From Lewinella sp. LCG006 (GTDB taxonomy: Bacteria > Bacteroidota > Bacteroidia > Chitinophagales > Saprospiraceae): DNA of 64,000 bases. Positions 1 through 9,012 of the stretch are shown here, piece by piece. The stretch is taken from the NCBI RefSeq assembly GCF_040784935.1, contig NZ_CP160680.1:6243802-6307801 (forward strand), given 5' to 3'. Position 1 is the stretch's first letter; every line of letters begins with the position of its first letter. A program made the position numbers and the translations under genes. The notes under the pieces are model-generated. The model was not told the origin of the DNA. It saw only the letters and a program-made list of their open reading frames with translations, and searched no databases.

Positions 1-1353
1 CGTGTAGCGAGCGGGTGGGCGCGTAAAGCTTTCGGTAGCCGTGAGAATATCCAGCGGCAATTGCTGTCCTTCATCCAAAGGAGGCAACATGCCTTTTACT
101 TCGTCATCATCGTCATCATCATCCTTGGATTCCAGATAGACTTTTAAGAAACCATCAAAAACCAAAACCTCGCCTTCTGCGCGCAGAATTTGATCAGGTA
201 CCTTGTCGATGCCAATATTGACAATAGTCTTTTCCAATTTCGCTTCCGCCATCTGTGAGGCGATCGTGCGCTTCCAGATCAGTTCGTACAAGCGCTGTTC
301 ATCACGATCTCCGCTTACGTTCTGTTTGGCAATATAAGTAGGGCGGATAGCTTCGTGCGCCTCTTGTGCCGAAGTATTCTTGCTCTTAAAGCGCCTTACG
401 TTGACGTATTCCTTGCCAAAATCCTGTTCTACCTGCTGAGCGATGGAAGCAATAGCGACTTCGGATAAACTGATAGAATCCGTACGCATATAAGTGATAT
501 GCCCGGCTTCATAAAGGCGCTGGGCAACCTGCATGGTGCGTTTTACCGAAAAACTGAGCTTCCTGCTAGCATCCTGCTGGAGGGTAGAAGTTGTAAAAGG
601 AGCAGCGGGTTTGCGCGTCAAAGGTTTTACCTCGATGTTGTCAATGGCAAACTTTGCACCCACGCACTTATTCAGTAATTCCTGTGCATCCTCAATGGTC
701 GAAAGTCGATCAGGAGAAGTTGCTTTGAGCTGAACCATGCGGCCTTGCTCATTCTTTACATTAAAAATGGCATCCAGTCGAAAGAATGCCTGGGGAATGA
801 ATTCACGAATTTGGCGCTCCTTTTCTACGATCAGCTTAACGGCAACGGACTGAACCCGGCCGGCGGATAATTTACCCCTGATTTTCTTCCACAGCAACTC
901 TGACAGTTCAAACCCTACCAGGCGATCCAATACCCGACGTGCCTGCTGGGCATCTACCAGGTTGAGGTCAACGGTACGTGGTTGGGTAATGGCTTTCTGA
1001 ATAGCTGGTTTGGTGATTTCTCGAAATACAATCCGCTTGGTGGTGTTTTCATCCAGCCCTAACACTTCACACAGGTGCCAGGAAATGGCTTCTCCCTCGC
1101 GGTCTTCATCCGTCGCGAGCCACACTTCGTCTACCTTCTTAACCCAATCTTTAAGTTCTTTAACAACTTTGCGCTTTTCAGGAGAGACAATATATTTGGT
1201 TGCAAAGTCATTTTCCACATCCACGGCCTGGCTTCCTTTGTCCAGATCGCGCACGTGGCCAAAGCTAGATTTTACGACAAACTCCTTTCCCAGGATTTTC
1301 TCGATGGTCTTTGCTTTAGCAGGAGACTCCACAATGACGAGGTTCTTTGGCAT
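1..1353 (-). CDS. topA: DNA topoisomerase I, 3' end cut by window edge
   Basis: Type IA topoisomerase that relaxes negatively supercoiled DNA by cutting one strand. About 451 residues are visible from the ATG at 1353; the C-terminal part, including any zinc-finger domains, lies outside the window. The N-terminal Toprim domain has the acidic motif TDEDREGEA, followed by the decatenation-gate region with the QQARRVLDRLVG stretch. The active-site tyrosine is Tyr288 in HITYMRTDS. An unusual run of eight aspartates lies near residue 415 in the visible end. It is divergent from purB across 187 bases. Identification is secure from the motifs and order of domains. Confidence 0.96.
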   Translation of the reverse strand, partial: MPKNLVIVESPAKAKTIEKILGKEFVVKSSFGHVRDLDKGSQAVDVENDFATKYIVSPEKRKVVKELKDWVKKVDEVWLATDEDREGEAISWHLCEVLGLDENTTKRIVFREITKPAIQKAITQPRTVDLNLVDAQQARRVLDRLVGFELSELLWKKIRGKLSAGRVQSVAVKLIVEKERQIREFIPQAFFRLDAIFNVKNEQGRMVQLKATSPDRLSTIEDAQELLNKCVGAKFAIDNIEVKPLTRKPAAPFTTSTLQQDASRKLSFSVKRTMQVAQRLYEAGHITYMRTDSISLSEVAIASIAQQVEQDFGKEYVNVRRFKSKNTSAQEAHEAIRPTYIAKQNVSGDRDEQRLYELIWKRTIASQMAEAKLEKTIVNIGIDKVPDQILRAEGEVLVFDGFLKVYLESKDDDDDDDEVKGMLPPLDEGQQLPLDILTATESFTRPPARYT

Positions 1354-1540
1354 ACTTTGGCTTTGTTATTCAACGCTTGAAACTGTGAAGAAGGCAAATA
1401 TTACCTTCTTCAAAACTGCAAATGTAATTATTTTAAGATTTGTTCACCGTGCTCCTTTGAAATAGTCCTTACATTTGCCCCCTAATATTCCTTTTTTGCG
1501 ACTATTGGGTAGCAAAAACCAACGATAAATCCTCCAACGC

Positions 1541-2884
1541 ATGACCTCCTTAGAAGCTGTAAGTCCTATTGATGGCAGATACCGCAACAAAACGCAAAAC
1601 CTCAGCACGTATTTTTCTGAAGCTGCATTAATCCAGTACCGGGTGATGGTAGAAGTGAAATATTTTCAAGCACTTTACGAACTTGGTCTACCCCAATTAA
1701 AGGGCATAGCTGTCGATAAGGTTGCAAGTTTAAGTGAATTATACGAAAATTTTTCATTGGAGGATGCTTCAGCGATTAAGGAAATAGAAAAAACGACCAA
1801 CCACGATGTCAAGGCCGTTGAGTACCATATCAAGCAAGCTTTTGAGCGACTAGGCTTGAGTGATTATCAGGAGTTTGTACACTTTGGCCTGACCAGTCAG
1901 GATATTAATAACACGGCTGTTCCTCTTTCTTTGCGGGATGCTTACCAGAACGTCTACCTACCCGGCGCTAAAGCCATTCTTGCTGACTTGAACGCTCTAG
2001 CGGAAGAATGGAAGGCTATTCCGATGCTAGCACGCACCCACGGTCAGCCAGCATCTCCTACCCTGTTGGGGAAAGAAATTGCGGTGTTCACCGCTCGACT
2101 TGAACACCAACTGCTGCAACTCTCGCACATTGAATTACGGGTAAAGTTTGGCGGAGCTACGGGTAACCTCAACGCTCACTATGCTGCGTATCCGAGCTAC
2201 GACTGGCACGCATTTGCGGAAGCATTTGCAGAAAAACACCTCGGACTGCCCCGGGCCTTTCCTACTACGCAAATTGAACACTACGATAATTTGGCGGCCT
2301 TCTTCCACGCGATGGCGCGCATCAATACCATCCTCATTGACTTCTGTCGCGATATCTGGACTTACATTTCTATGGAATACTTCCGCCAAAAGACCATTGC
2401 CGGGGAGGTTGGATCCAGCGCTATGCCCCATAAGGTCAACCCGATTGATTTTGAAAATGCGGAAGGCAACCTTGGTATTGCTAATGCATTGCTTGAACAC
2501 CTGGCCCATAAGTTGCCGGTTTCCAGGCTGCAAAGAGACCTTACTGACAGTACGGTATTACGCAACATCGGCGTACCTTTTGCCCATACGATGATTGCTT
2601 TCCAGGCCATCCAAAAAGGACTGAGCAAGCTACTGCTCAATGAAAACAAGCTCCACGATGATCTCGAAAACAACTGGATGGTCATTGCCGAAGCGATCCA
2701 GAATATTCTTCGAAGAGAAAACTACCCCAAACCTTACGAAGCACTCAAAGCACTCACCCGTGGCAAAGCTACCGTAGGGGAAGCAGAGATCAAGGCCTTT
2801 ATCAAGGAGTTGCCTGTAAGCGAGGAGATCAAGCAGGAATTATTACTGTTGAGCCCACATACTTATACGGGTAAGTTTGTGTAA
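1541..2884 (+). CDS. purB: Adenylosuccinate lyase
   Basis: Cleaves SAICAR to AICAR and adenylosuccinate to AMP in purine synthesis, releasing fumarate; cytoplasmic homotetramer. The 447 residues match the longer E. coli-type PurB. The superfamily signature GSSAMPHKVNPIDFENAEGN is near residue 290, with the conserved TSQDINNTA motif near 118 and ARTHGQPASPT near 166, which hold the catalytic residues. The ATG at 1541 follows a purine-poor leader, and a possible -7 box TACATTTG lies at 1470-1477, although no TTTG sits at the ideal distance from it. A strong hairpin follows the stop. Confidence 0.97.
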   Translation: MTSLEAVSPIDGRYRNKTQNLSTYFSEAALIQYRVMVEVKYFQALYELGLPQLKGIAVDKVASLSELYENFSLEDASAIKEIEKTTNHDVKAVEYHIKQAFERLGLSDYQEFVHFGLTSQDINNTAVPLSLRDAYQNVYLPGAKAILADLNALAEEWKAIPMLARTHGQPASPTLLGKEIAVFTARLEHQLLQLSHIELRVKFGGATGNLNAHYAAYPSYDWHAFAEAFAEKHLGLPRAFPTTQIEHYDNLAAFFHAMARINTILIDFCRDIWTYISMEYFRQKTIAGEVGSSAMPHKVNPIDFENAEGNLGIANALLEHLAHKLPVSRLQRDLTDSTVLRNIGVPFAHTMIAFQAIQKGLSKLLLNENKLHDDLENNWMVIAEAIQNILRRENYPKPYEALKALTRGKATVGEAEIKAFIKELPVSEEIKQELLLLSPHTYTGKFV

Positions 2885-2893
2885 ATTGCTTAG

Positions 2894-2922
2894 TTGGAAG
2901 GCACTTTTGAAGTGCCTTCCAA
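2894..2922. terminator. Hairpin between convergent purB and propionyl-CoA synthetase
   Basis: Perfect 13-bp inverted repeat, TTGGAAGGCACTT at 2894-2906 and its complement at 2910-2922, with a three-base loop. It lies just after the purB stop and before the end of the convergent gene, so it probably terminates both. No clear U-run follows on either strand, so it could also act as an mRNA 3' end stabiliser. Confidence 0.6.
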
Positions 2923-2995
2923 TTGATCCAACTCTTCGCAGTCCTCACGCCAGTAGGCTCCAGAGAAAAAACGATGCCGTTGTTTAGCCAAATAC

Positions 2996-4894
2996 TCAGC
3001 TCCCGCAGTTGCCGATGGCTTTCTCCTTCATCATGGCTTCCAACTCCCCAAGGACACTCATGTCATCGATAGTTGAAGGCGGCTTGAAAGACTGTTGGTC
3101 GGCAATGGCACGCATGATTTTTCGAAGAATTTTTCCTGATCGTGTTTTAGGAAGCCGTTCTACCTGCACAGCTCGCTTGAAGGCAGCAACGGGCCCAATG
3201 GTATCACGAACCATCTTGATCAGTTCTTGCTCAACGGTAGCTTCGGATGTCGTAACCCCCGTTTTCAAGACAAAGAAACCGACGGGTAATTGCCCTTTGA
3301 GCTCGTCTGCCACACCGATGACGGCACATTCCGCGACGGCAGGGTGAGCCGCTACAACTTCCTCCATCTCTGCGGTCGACAATCGGTGGCCAGCAACATT
3401 GATGATATCGTCAATGCGGCCCGTAATGTAGACATAGCCATCCTCGTCTTTGTATCCACCGTCTCCAGAAAAATAGTAGCCAGGATAGGCCGACAAATAG
3501 GATTTCTTGAAACGGGCCGTATCTTCCCACAAGTTGGGTAGGCAACCCGGAGGCAATGGATAGCGTATGGCTACCGCGCCTTCTTCACCTGGGGCCATTT
3601 CCTGGTTGTCGTGGTCTAAAATAGCGACTTCAAAACCACAGACAGGAGGACCTGCTGAACCCGGCTTGATCGGCTGCAATTCCAAACCCGCCATGTTGGC
3701 CAACATAGGGTACCCCGACTCCGTCTGCCACCAGTGGTCGATGACGGGGACCTTTAGCATCTCTTCACACCAATTAAGGGTATTCACATCAGTGCGTTCT
3801 CCTGCCAGAAAGAGGTACTTTAGACAAGAGGTATCGTACTGTTCTTTTAATTTCCCTTCGGGATCTTCCTTTTTGATGGCTCTGAAAGCCGTAGGTGCAG
3901 TAAAAAACACCTTTACCTGGTACTCCTCAATAACCCGCCAAAAAGTGCCCGCATCCGGCGTTTTGATCGGCTTGCCTTCAAACAATACCGTGGTACAACC
4001 GTAAATCAAGGGGGCGTAGACAATATAAGAGTGCCCTACTACCCAACCTACATCAGAAGCTGCCCAGTAGGTTTCTCCTGGCTGTACGCCGTAAATATTC
4101 TTCATGCTGTAGTGAAGCGCCACAGCATGTCCCCCATTATCCCTTACGATGCCTTTGGGCTGGCCCGTTGTACCAGAAGTGTAGAGAATGTACAAAGGAT
4201 CTGTAGCATCTACCGGGGTATAGCTCACTGGCTGGGCTTTTGCCAAAAGGGTTTCCCAATCAAAATCCCGTCCCTCCTGAAGGTCTGCATGTACAAAATC
4301 ACGCTGGTAAACAATACAGGCTTGAGGCTGAAAAGTAGCTTCTTGCAGCGCCTTGTCAATGATCGGTTTATACGGTATAATGCGGTCGATTTCTTTTCCC
4401 CCACTGGCTACCAAAATCAATTTGGGGCGAGCATCATCAATCCGAATCGCCAGTTCGTGCGCAGCAAAACCACCAAACACAACGGAGTGGACGGCCCCCA
4501 AACGCGCACAAGCCAACATCGCAAAAACAACCTGCGGAATCATCGGCATATAGATAATCACCCGATCCCCTTTGGTTACCCCTTGCGCCTGTAGGACACC
4601 CGCAAAACGAGCCGTCTCGTCCAATAATTCCTGATAAGTATAACGCTCTTTGGTATTCGTTACAGGAGAATCATAGATCAGTGCCGTTTGCTCCGCTCGG
4701 CCATTGGCCACATGGTAATCCAAGGCCAGATAGGAAGTATTCATCTTACCCCCCTTGTACCAGCGATAAAGCCCGTCCTGATCCTGGCTAAGAATCGTCT
4801 CCGGAAAAGTGAACCAGTCAAGTGCTTGGGCTTGCTCCGTCCAATATGCAGTGGGATTTGTTAGGCTGTTTTGGTATTCTTTTTGGTAGGTCAT
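2996..4894 (-). CDS. prpE: Acyl-CoA synthetase, propionyl-CoA synthetase type
   Basis: Member of the ANL adenylating family that activates a short-chain carboxylate with ATP and CoA to acyl-CoA, AMP and pyrophosphate. The 632 residues have the N-terminal ACS extension, the ATP motif YTSGTTGQPKG, the acyl-site region WWQTESG and the C-terminal PKTRSGK motif whose final lysine (Lys588) is the usual reversible acylation site. The stretch GGFAAHELAIRIDDARPK resembles PrpE/ACSS3 more than Acs, so propionate (or acetate) is the likely substrate. It is divergent from the DUF294 regulator at 5078, next to a second synthetase-containing module, which suggests a shared role in short-chain acid use. Substrate is inferred. 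Confidence 0.88.
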   Translation of the reverse strand: MTYQKEYQNSLTNPTAYWTEQAQALDWFTFPETILSQDQDGLYRWYKGGKMNTSYLALDYHVANGRAEQTALIYDSPVTNTKERYTYQELLDETARFAGVLQAQGVTKGDRVIIYMPMIPQVVFAMLACARLGAVHSVVFGGFAAHELAIRIDDARPKLILVASGGKEIDRIIPYKPIIDKALQEATFQPQACIVYQRDFVHADLQEGRDFDWETLLAKAQPVSYTPVDATDPLYILYTSGTTGQPKGIVRDNGGHAVALHYSMKNIYGVQPGETYWAASDVGWVVGHSYIVYAPLIYGCTTVLFEGKPIKTPDAGTFWRVIEEYQVKVFFTAPTAFRAIKKEDPEGKLKEQYDTSCLKYLFLAGERTDVNTLNWCEEMLKVPVIDHWWQTESGYPMLANMAGLELQPIKPGSAGPPVCGFEVAILDHDNQEMAPGEEGAVAIRYPLPPGCLPNLWEDTARFKKSYLSAYPGYYFSGDGGYKDEDGYVYITGRIDDIINVAGHRLSTAEMEEVVAAHPAVAECAVIGVADELKGQLPVGFFVLKTGVTTSEATVEQELIKMVRDTIGPVAAFKRAVQVERLPKTRSGKILRKIMRAIADQQSFKPPSTIDDMSVLGELEAMMKEKAIGNCGS

Positions 4895-5077
4895 GCATCA
4901 ACAATTTATCTATTCGACAAAAAGCTATTAGGGAAATTATTGTCTTCTTACAACCAAATGTACAAAATATATAAATATCTAGATGTTTAAAATTATAGTG
5001 ATTTTTATTACTATTGTATTATCGCCTCTGAGGTAAAAGGAATTTGAGTAAATTTCCAGTGTATTTAATCTTAGATC

Positions 5078-6994
5078 ATGAACGTCATTCCAGATCGCGT
5101 CTATCGGTTTCTTAAGGAATATCCTCCTTTCTCCATGCTTGACAAGTTGACCCTTGAAAAGCTGGCTGGTGAAACCATTATCAAATACCTACAAGCGGGA
5201 GAGTTTGTCTTTACCGAAGGTGAAGCTCCGCAGGAATACATTTATGTGGTGCGGGAAGGAGCCGTAGAGCTACTCAAAGAGGAAGAAGGTCTGCTGGTAG
5301 AAGTATGTGATGAAGGTGACCTTTTTGGACTACGTCCACTTTTGGCGAACCAACCTTACGCATTATCCGCAAAGGCTGCGGAAGAATGTTTGCTCTACGC
5401 CATCAAGGTCGACAATCTGCAAGAACTTATTGAGACACAACCCAAAGTAGGCTATTACCTGGCCCAAAATTTTGCTTTTAGCATCAGTGACAAGTACATT
5501 AAACGCTATAAAGGAAAAATCTTTTTAGACAAAGACCCAGCAGTATTACTACAGACCTCCTTATTTGAGATACAATCCGTCAATCACAGCAAATCGCCGG
5601 TATGTTGTGCCCCTAGCGCTACCATCCAGGAAGCGGCCAGAATCATGCAACAAAAACAGGTAGGTTCTATCCTCATCACCAACGATGAGCAGCATCCTAT
5701 TGGTATTGTCACTGACCGTGACCTTAGAAACCGCGTGGTAACCGGCGAAGTGAGCAGGCGTTCGGCCATCACAGAAATAATGACGCAGCCGGTGGTGACT
5801 ATTCTGCCTGACTGTAGTGTGGCGGAAGTGCAGATGGCGATGATGAAAAACGGCATCCACCACCTGTGTCTTACCCAGGACGGATCACCCTACTCACCGG
5901 TGGTAGGGATTCTTTCTGAACATGATCTACTTGTGCTACAAGGCAACAATCCCGCTATTCTGATCCGAGAGATGAAAAGAAGTACTTCAGCGATAGAATT
6001 AGCGGCAATTAGAACCAAAGCAGAGGGGCTGTTACGGCAATATCTTGAACGGGAAGTGGCTATGGATTTCATATCCACGGTGATGACCGAAATTAATGAT
6101 GCATTAATTACCAGGGTCATCGAAATAGCAATGAAGGAACTGAGTACCCCGCTTCCCGATCTCAAATGGTGCTGGATGGGTTTGGGAAGCGAAGGCCGGG
6201 GAGAACAATTGCTCCGTACTGATCAAGACAGCGCACTTGTATTCGAGGATGTACCAGAAGAAGCCCTGGAAGAAAACAGGGTTCAATTTTTAGCTTTTGC
6301 CAAAAGGGTCACCTATCATCTCAATACTTGTGGATTTGCCTACTGTCCAGGTAATATGATGGCTAGCAATCCCAAATGGTGTCTATCCTTACAGGAATGG
6401 AAAAACCAATTTTCTGAGTGGATACTTATGCCTACGAACCAGAATATTATGCACTGTAATATCTTTTTCGACTTCCGTCCATTGTACGGAGAAAGGGCAC
6501 TTCCCAAAATCCTCAGTGAGCATATCTTCGAAAAAATACCTCAAAAAGGGATTTTTCTATCTGTCATGGGGAAAAATGCCCTGCAAAACCCTCCACCGCT
6601 TACTTTCTTCCGCAACTTTGTGGTAGAGAAAAATGGCGAACACAAAGATGCATTTAACATCAAATCGAGAGCGATGATGCCCTTGACCGATGCTGCAAGG
6701 CTCCTCATTCTTGGCCACCAAGTAGCGGGAATCAACAACACCATCAAGCGATTTGAAAAACTTGCCGAGCTGGAGCCCAATTACAAGGAACTCTTCGAGC
6801 AGGCTGCTGATGCTTACGAAATCCTCATCCGTTATCGGGCTCTGCAAGGACTCAAAAACAACAATTCCGGGAAATTTCTTTTGATCGAGGAAATGTCCAA
6901 AATGCAGAAGCTGAATTTGCGTAACACCTTTCGCCCTATCGGAGAATTGCATGACATCATCATCATTCGGTACCAAGTGAATTACTTCAATTAG
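5078..6994 (+). CDS. cNMP-binding / CBS / DUF294 nucleotidyltransferase-like regulator
   Basis: Cytoplasmic signalling protein of 638 residues with four parts in order: a cyclic-nucleotide-binding barrel (about 15-135), two CBS domains (about 175-310; HPIGIVTDRDLRN and VVGILSEHDLL), a DUF294 putative nucleotidyltransferase with GSEGRGEQLLRTDQDSAL near 368, and a DUF294 C-terminal helical domain to the end. The GS...D-x-D arrangement is that of the GlnD-like nucleotidyltransferases. Family members are often encoded beside DUF4212/sodium-solute symporters and acetyl-CoA synthetase, as here, and are thought to tune acetate uptake or activation. It is followed after 19 bases by the exonuclease gene, probably in one operon. 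Biochemical activity is not established for this protein. Confidence 0.88.
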   Translation: MNVIPDRVYRFLKEYPPFSMLDKLTLEKLAGETIIKYLQAGEFVFTEGEAPQEYIYVVREGAVELLKEEEGLLVEVCDEGDLFGLRPLLANQPYALSAKAAEECLLYAIKVDNLQELIETQPKVGYYLAQNFAFSISDKYIKRYKGKIFLDKDPAVLLQTSLFEIQSVNHSKSPVCCAPSATIQEAARIMQQKQVGSILITNDEQHPIGIVTDRDLRNRVVTGEVSRRSAITEIMTQPVVTILPDCSVAEVQMAMMKNGIHHLCLTQDGSPYSPVVGILSEHDLLVLQGNNPAILIREMKRSTSAIELAAIRTKAEGLLRQYLEREVAMDFISTVMTEINDALITRVIEIAMKELSTPLPDLKWCWMGLGSEGRGEQLLRTDQDSALVFEDVPEEALEENRVQFLAFAKRVTYHLNTCGFAYCPGNMMASNPKWCLSLQEWKNQFSEWILMPTNQNIMHCNIFFDFRPLYGERALPKILSEHIFEKIPQKGIFLSVMGKNALQNPPPLTFFRNFVVEKNGEHKDAFNIKSRAMMPLTDAARLLILGHQVAGINNTIKRFEKLAELEPNYKELFEQAADAYEILIRYRALQGLKNNNSGKFLLIEEMSKMQKLNLRNTFRPIGELHDIIIIRYQVNYFN

Positions 6995-7013
6995 TTTCCT
7001 CACCCTTGAAATC

Positions 7014-7721
7014 ATGCACATGAGTTGGATCAAAAAAGTACTTGGGATCAAGCCCGTCTATCCTGCCAAAAGCTACTGGTTGGAGTACGACCATTTTTTT
7101 GACCATCCAGACCCTAAAAAACACCTCTTTCGAAACAAACGCATGGTCGTTTTAGACACCGAGACCACAGGCTTAAACCCCACGACCGATCGGCTACTAT
7201 CTATTGGTGCTGTAGCAGTGAAAGATCAGCAGATTTATGTAGGAGATCGCTTTGAAGCCTTTTTCTCCAATGAGGGGCTGTACCAGGCCAAAGAGCGAGA
7301 AAGTGTCCCCGTTCATGGCATTCTCCAAAAACACTGGGCTCAGCTTCCCGATAACCAAAAGATTCTAATTGACCTTTTGGCTTACTTAAAAGACAGCATT
7401 ATTGTTGGGCACCACATTGCCTTTGATTTTGCGATGCTCAACAATGCTTTCATGGCCCAACTAGGAGGCCCTTTGCAAAACCAGGTACTGGATACCGCTC
7501 ACTTGGCACAGCGGCTAGCCTCTCCTTTCGCAGCTTATCAGGCTGCTCCTCAAGAAATTGGCCAGTACAGCCTCGACCAACTTTGCAAAGTCTATAATAT
7601 CCCCGTTGAAGGCCGTCATACTGCCAGTGGAGATGCTATGCTTACCGCTCTATTGTTGGTCAAACTACTCGGGCGATTAGAGCAAAGAGGCGTTAAAACA
7701 CTCAAAGACCTTCTCCGATAA
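7014..7721 (+). CDS. DnaQ-like 3'-5' exonuclease (DEDDh)
   Basis: RNase T/DNA polymerase III epsilon-like exonuclease of 235 residues. Exo I motif VVLDTETTGLNP supplies the first D and E, Exo II is VGHHIAFDFAMLN with the next D, and Exo III is GRHTASGDAMLTALLL with the H and last D, so the catalytic set looks complete. It follows the DUF294 gene by 19 bases; a DUF294 plus DnaQ pair beside an acetate-type symporter is a familiar arrangement, but why a nuclease travels with it is not known. Two in-frame ATGs (7014 and 7020) are possible starts. Confidence 0.87.
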   Translation: MHMSWIKKVLGIKPVYPAKSYWLEYDHFFDHPDPKKHLFRNKRMVVLDTETTGLNPTTDRLLSIGAVAVKDQQIYVGDRFEAFFSNEGLYQAKERESVPVHGILQKHWAQLPDNQKILIDLLAYLKDSIIVGHHIAFDFAMLNNAFMAQLGGPLQNQVLDTAHLAQRLASPFAAYQAAPQEIGQYSLDQLCKVYNIPVEGRHTASGDAMLTALLLVKLLGRLEQRGVKTLKDLLR

Positions 7722-7764
7722 TTAAAGAATACTTATCATTGCAAATCACTAGCTAATCTGCTTT

Positions 7765-8199
7765 ATGAAGTTATTACAATTCTCCCTGCTTCTCATTTTC
7801 ACTCTTCTAACGGGTCCCACTGTATCCGAAGCAGCGGTGCTACACCCCAAACCAGTAGACAAAACGGAAGTAGCTACGGGTCAGCAAATGAGTAAAAAAG
7901 AGCAACGCCAACTACGCAAAGAGCAGCGACGTAGCTTCCGTAAAGCAGTAAGGGAACAAGTTCGTGCCTTGAAACAAAGTAGTAGCTCTTCTGACATAGA
8001 CCTTATCTTACTGGTGATTATTGCATTGTTTATACCACCATTGGCGATGTTTCTTTACGATGGAGAAGCGAGTTCCAGGTTCTGGATTTCTTTGGTATTG
8101 ATGCTCTTGGCCATCCCTTTATGGGGAACCTTAGGCGCTCTGGCTTTTCTGGCCAGTATAATTTATACCCTCTATATTATTCTCAGTGAATCGCTTTGA
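7765..8199 (+). CDS. Exported YqaE/Pmp3-like small membrane protein
   Basis: Small protein of 144 residues: a signal peptide (to about residue 23, ending VSEA), a strongly basic soluble stretch (KKEQRQLRKEQRRSFRKAVR, about 45-65), then two hydrophobic helices in the C-terminal 70 residues. The first helix, IDLILLVIIALFIPPLAMFL, carries the PPLAV-like pattern of the Pmp3/YqaE proteolipid family, here with an N-terminal extension common in Bacteroidota. Function in this form is unknown; the family affects membrane potential and stress tolerance in yeast and plants. It lies 43 bases after the exonuclease gene. Confidence 0.7.
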   Translation: MKLLQFSLLLIFTLLTGPTVSEAAVLHPKPVDKTEVATGQQMSKKEQRQLRKEQRRSFRKAVREQVRALKQSSSSSDIDLILLVIIALFIPPLAMFLYDGEASSRFWISLVLMLLAIPLWGTLGALAFLASIIYTLYIILSESL

Positions 8200-8310
8200 T
8201 GGGTTCTTCTGGCCCAAATAGATTCCCCGCTATGGGCTAAGATGGATGTTGATCGTCTACTGATTATGCAATAATAAATTCCGTATTAATGCTATCAAAT
8301 TATTTGCATA

Positions 8311-8326
8311 TATATAGAACTATATA
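8311..8326. promoter_or_regulatory. Palindrome TATATAG-AA-CTATATA upstream of arsR-type gene
   Basis: Perfect 7+7 inverted repeat 57 bases before the ArsR-type regulator start. ArsR repressors bind short AT-rich palindromes near their own promoter, so this is a plausible autoregulatory operator. CTATATA half-sites recur upstream of the porin gene (8937-8950) and of acs (16203-16208). Confidence 0.4.
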
Positions 8327-8382
8327 AATAGTTTCACGTTAAAATAAACAAATCCTTAAGCAATACTCCACTGAGTAAGAGC

Positions 8383-8673
8383 ATGAAAACACCAAATCAA
8401 ACAGAATCCTTACGCGAATCCAGCGAAATACTGAGGGCCATCGCCCATCCTATCCGCCTAGCCATCATTGAACTGCTCCATCAGCAAGGCAAGCTTTCTG
8501 TGACCGAAATTTATGAGGATTTGAATATCGAACAGGCCGTAGCCTCTCACCATCTCCGCATTTTAAAGAACAAAAATGTAGTCGACCTCGATCGGGTTGG
8601 TAAGACTTCACTTTATTATTTGGCACATCCTTCCTATTATGACATTGTTCGGGTCTTGAATGATGTCGGCTAG
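8383..8673 (+). CDS. ArsR-family winged-helix transcriptional regulator
   Basis: A 96-residue DNA-binding protein made almost only of the ArsR winged helix. LRAIAHPIRLAIIELLHQQGKLSVTEIYEDLNIEQAVASHHLRILKNKNVV contains the recognition helix (about 44-65), followed by the beta wing DRVGKTSLYYL. No cysteine metal site is visible, so it is not an obvious arsenic or zinc sensor; it belongs to the metal-free group. Its place directly before the porin/symporter genes suggests control of the acetate module, perhaps through the palindrome at 8311. Target and ligand are unknown. Confidence 0.88.
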   Translation: MKTPNQTESLRESSEILRAIAHPIRLAIIELLHQQGKLSVTEIYEDLNIEQAVASHHLRILKNKNVVDLDRVGKTSLYYLAHPSYYDIVRVLNDVG

Positions 8674-8693
8674 TCCAAGAACAGCCATTGCTT

Positions 8694-8849
8694 AGAGCAT
8701 GTTTGGAGCGGATTACTTTTGAAAATCAATGATTTGGCGTTCTGGCTAAACTCAAAATCACGCGCTTGGCGGGTCAAGTAAGTGATTTTGAGTGACGCCA
8801 GGTTGCTAAATGCTTGGTTTTCGGTGCAAGCGAGCTCCAAACATGCTCT
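8694..8849 (+). repeat. MITE-like palindromic repeat family A, copy 1
   Basis: 156-bp non-coding element ending in 16-bp inverted repeats (AGAGCATGTTTGGAGC at 8694 and its complement to 8849). It also has an inner 12-bp inverted pair ACTCAAAATCAC / GTGATTTTGAGT, so most of it could fold into one long hairpin. TTA flanks both sides (8692-8694 and 8849-8851). A second copy in the opposite orientation is at 39051-39206, differing at only three positions by my hand alignment. Confidence 0.85.
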
Positions 8850-8926
8850 TAAAGCCTGCCAAACCCCTCCTTTTCCATATTATCTTTTACAACAAGCATT
8901 AATTGTAAAAAATAATTAGGTTTTTC

Positions 8927-8957
8927 TTGCACACATCTATATATCTATATACATTAG
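8927..8957 (+). promoter_or_regulatory. Probable promoter of porin-symporter operon
   Basis: TTG at 8927-8929 and TACATTAG at 8950-8957, 20 bases apart, resemble the Bacteroidota -33 and -7 boxes (the second box differs from TAnnTTTG at two positions). CTATATA repeats lie between the boxes, where a repressor could act. Confidence 0.4.
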
Positions 8958-9012
8958 CATCTGTATACAACTCACTTTATCATCTATTAGCCTTTTCTAA
9001 CCTTTAAAAATT

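Noticed and set aside
1470-1477. TACATTTG as purB promoter
   Set aside because: Good -7 box, but no TTG-type box at 17-21 bases upstream, so not listed as a promoter.
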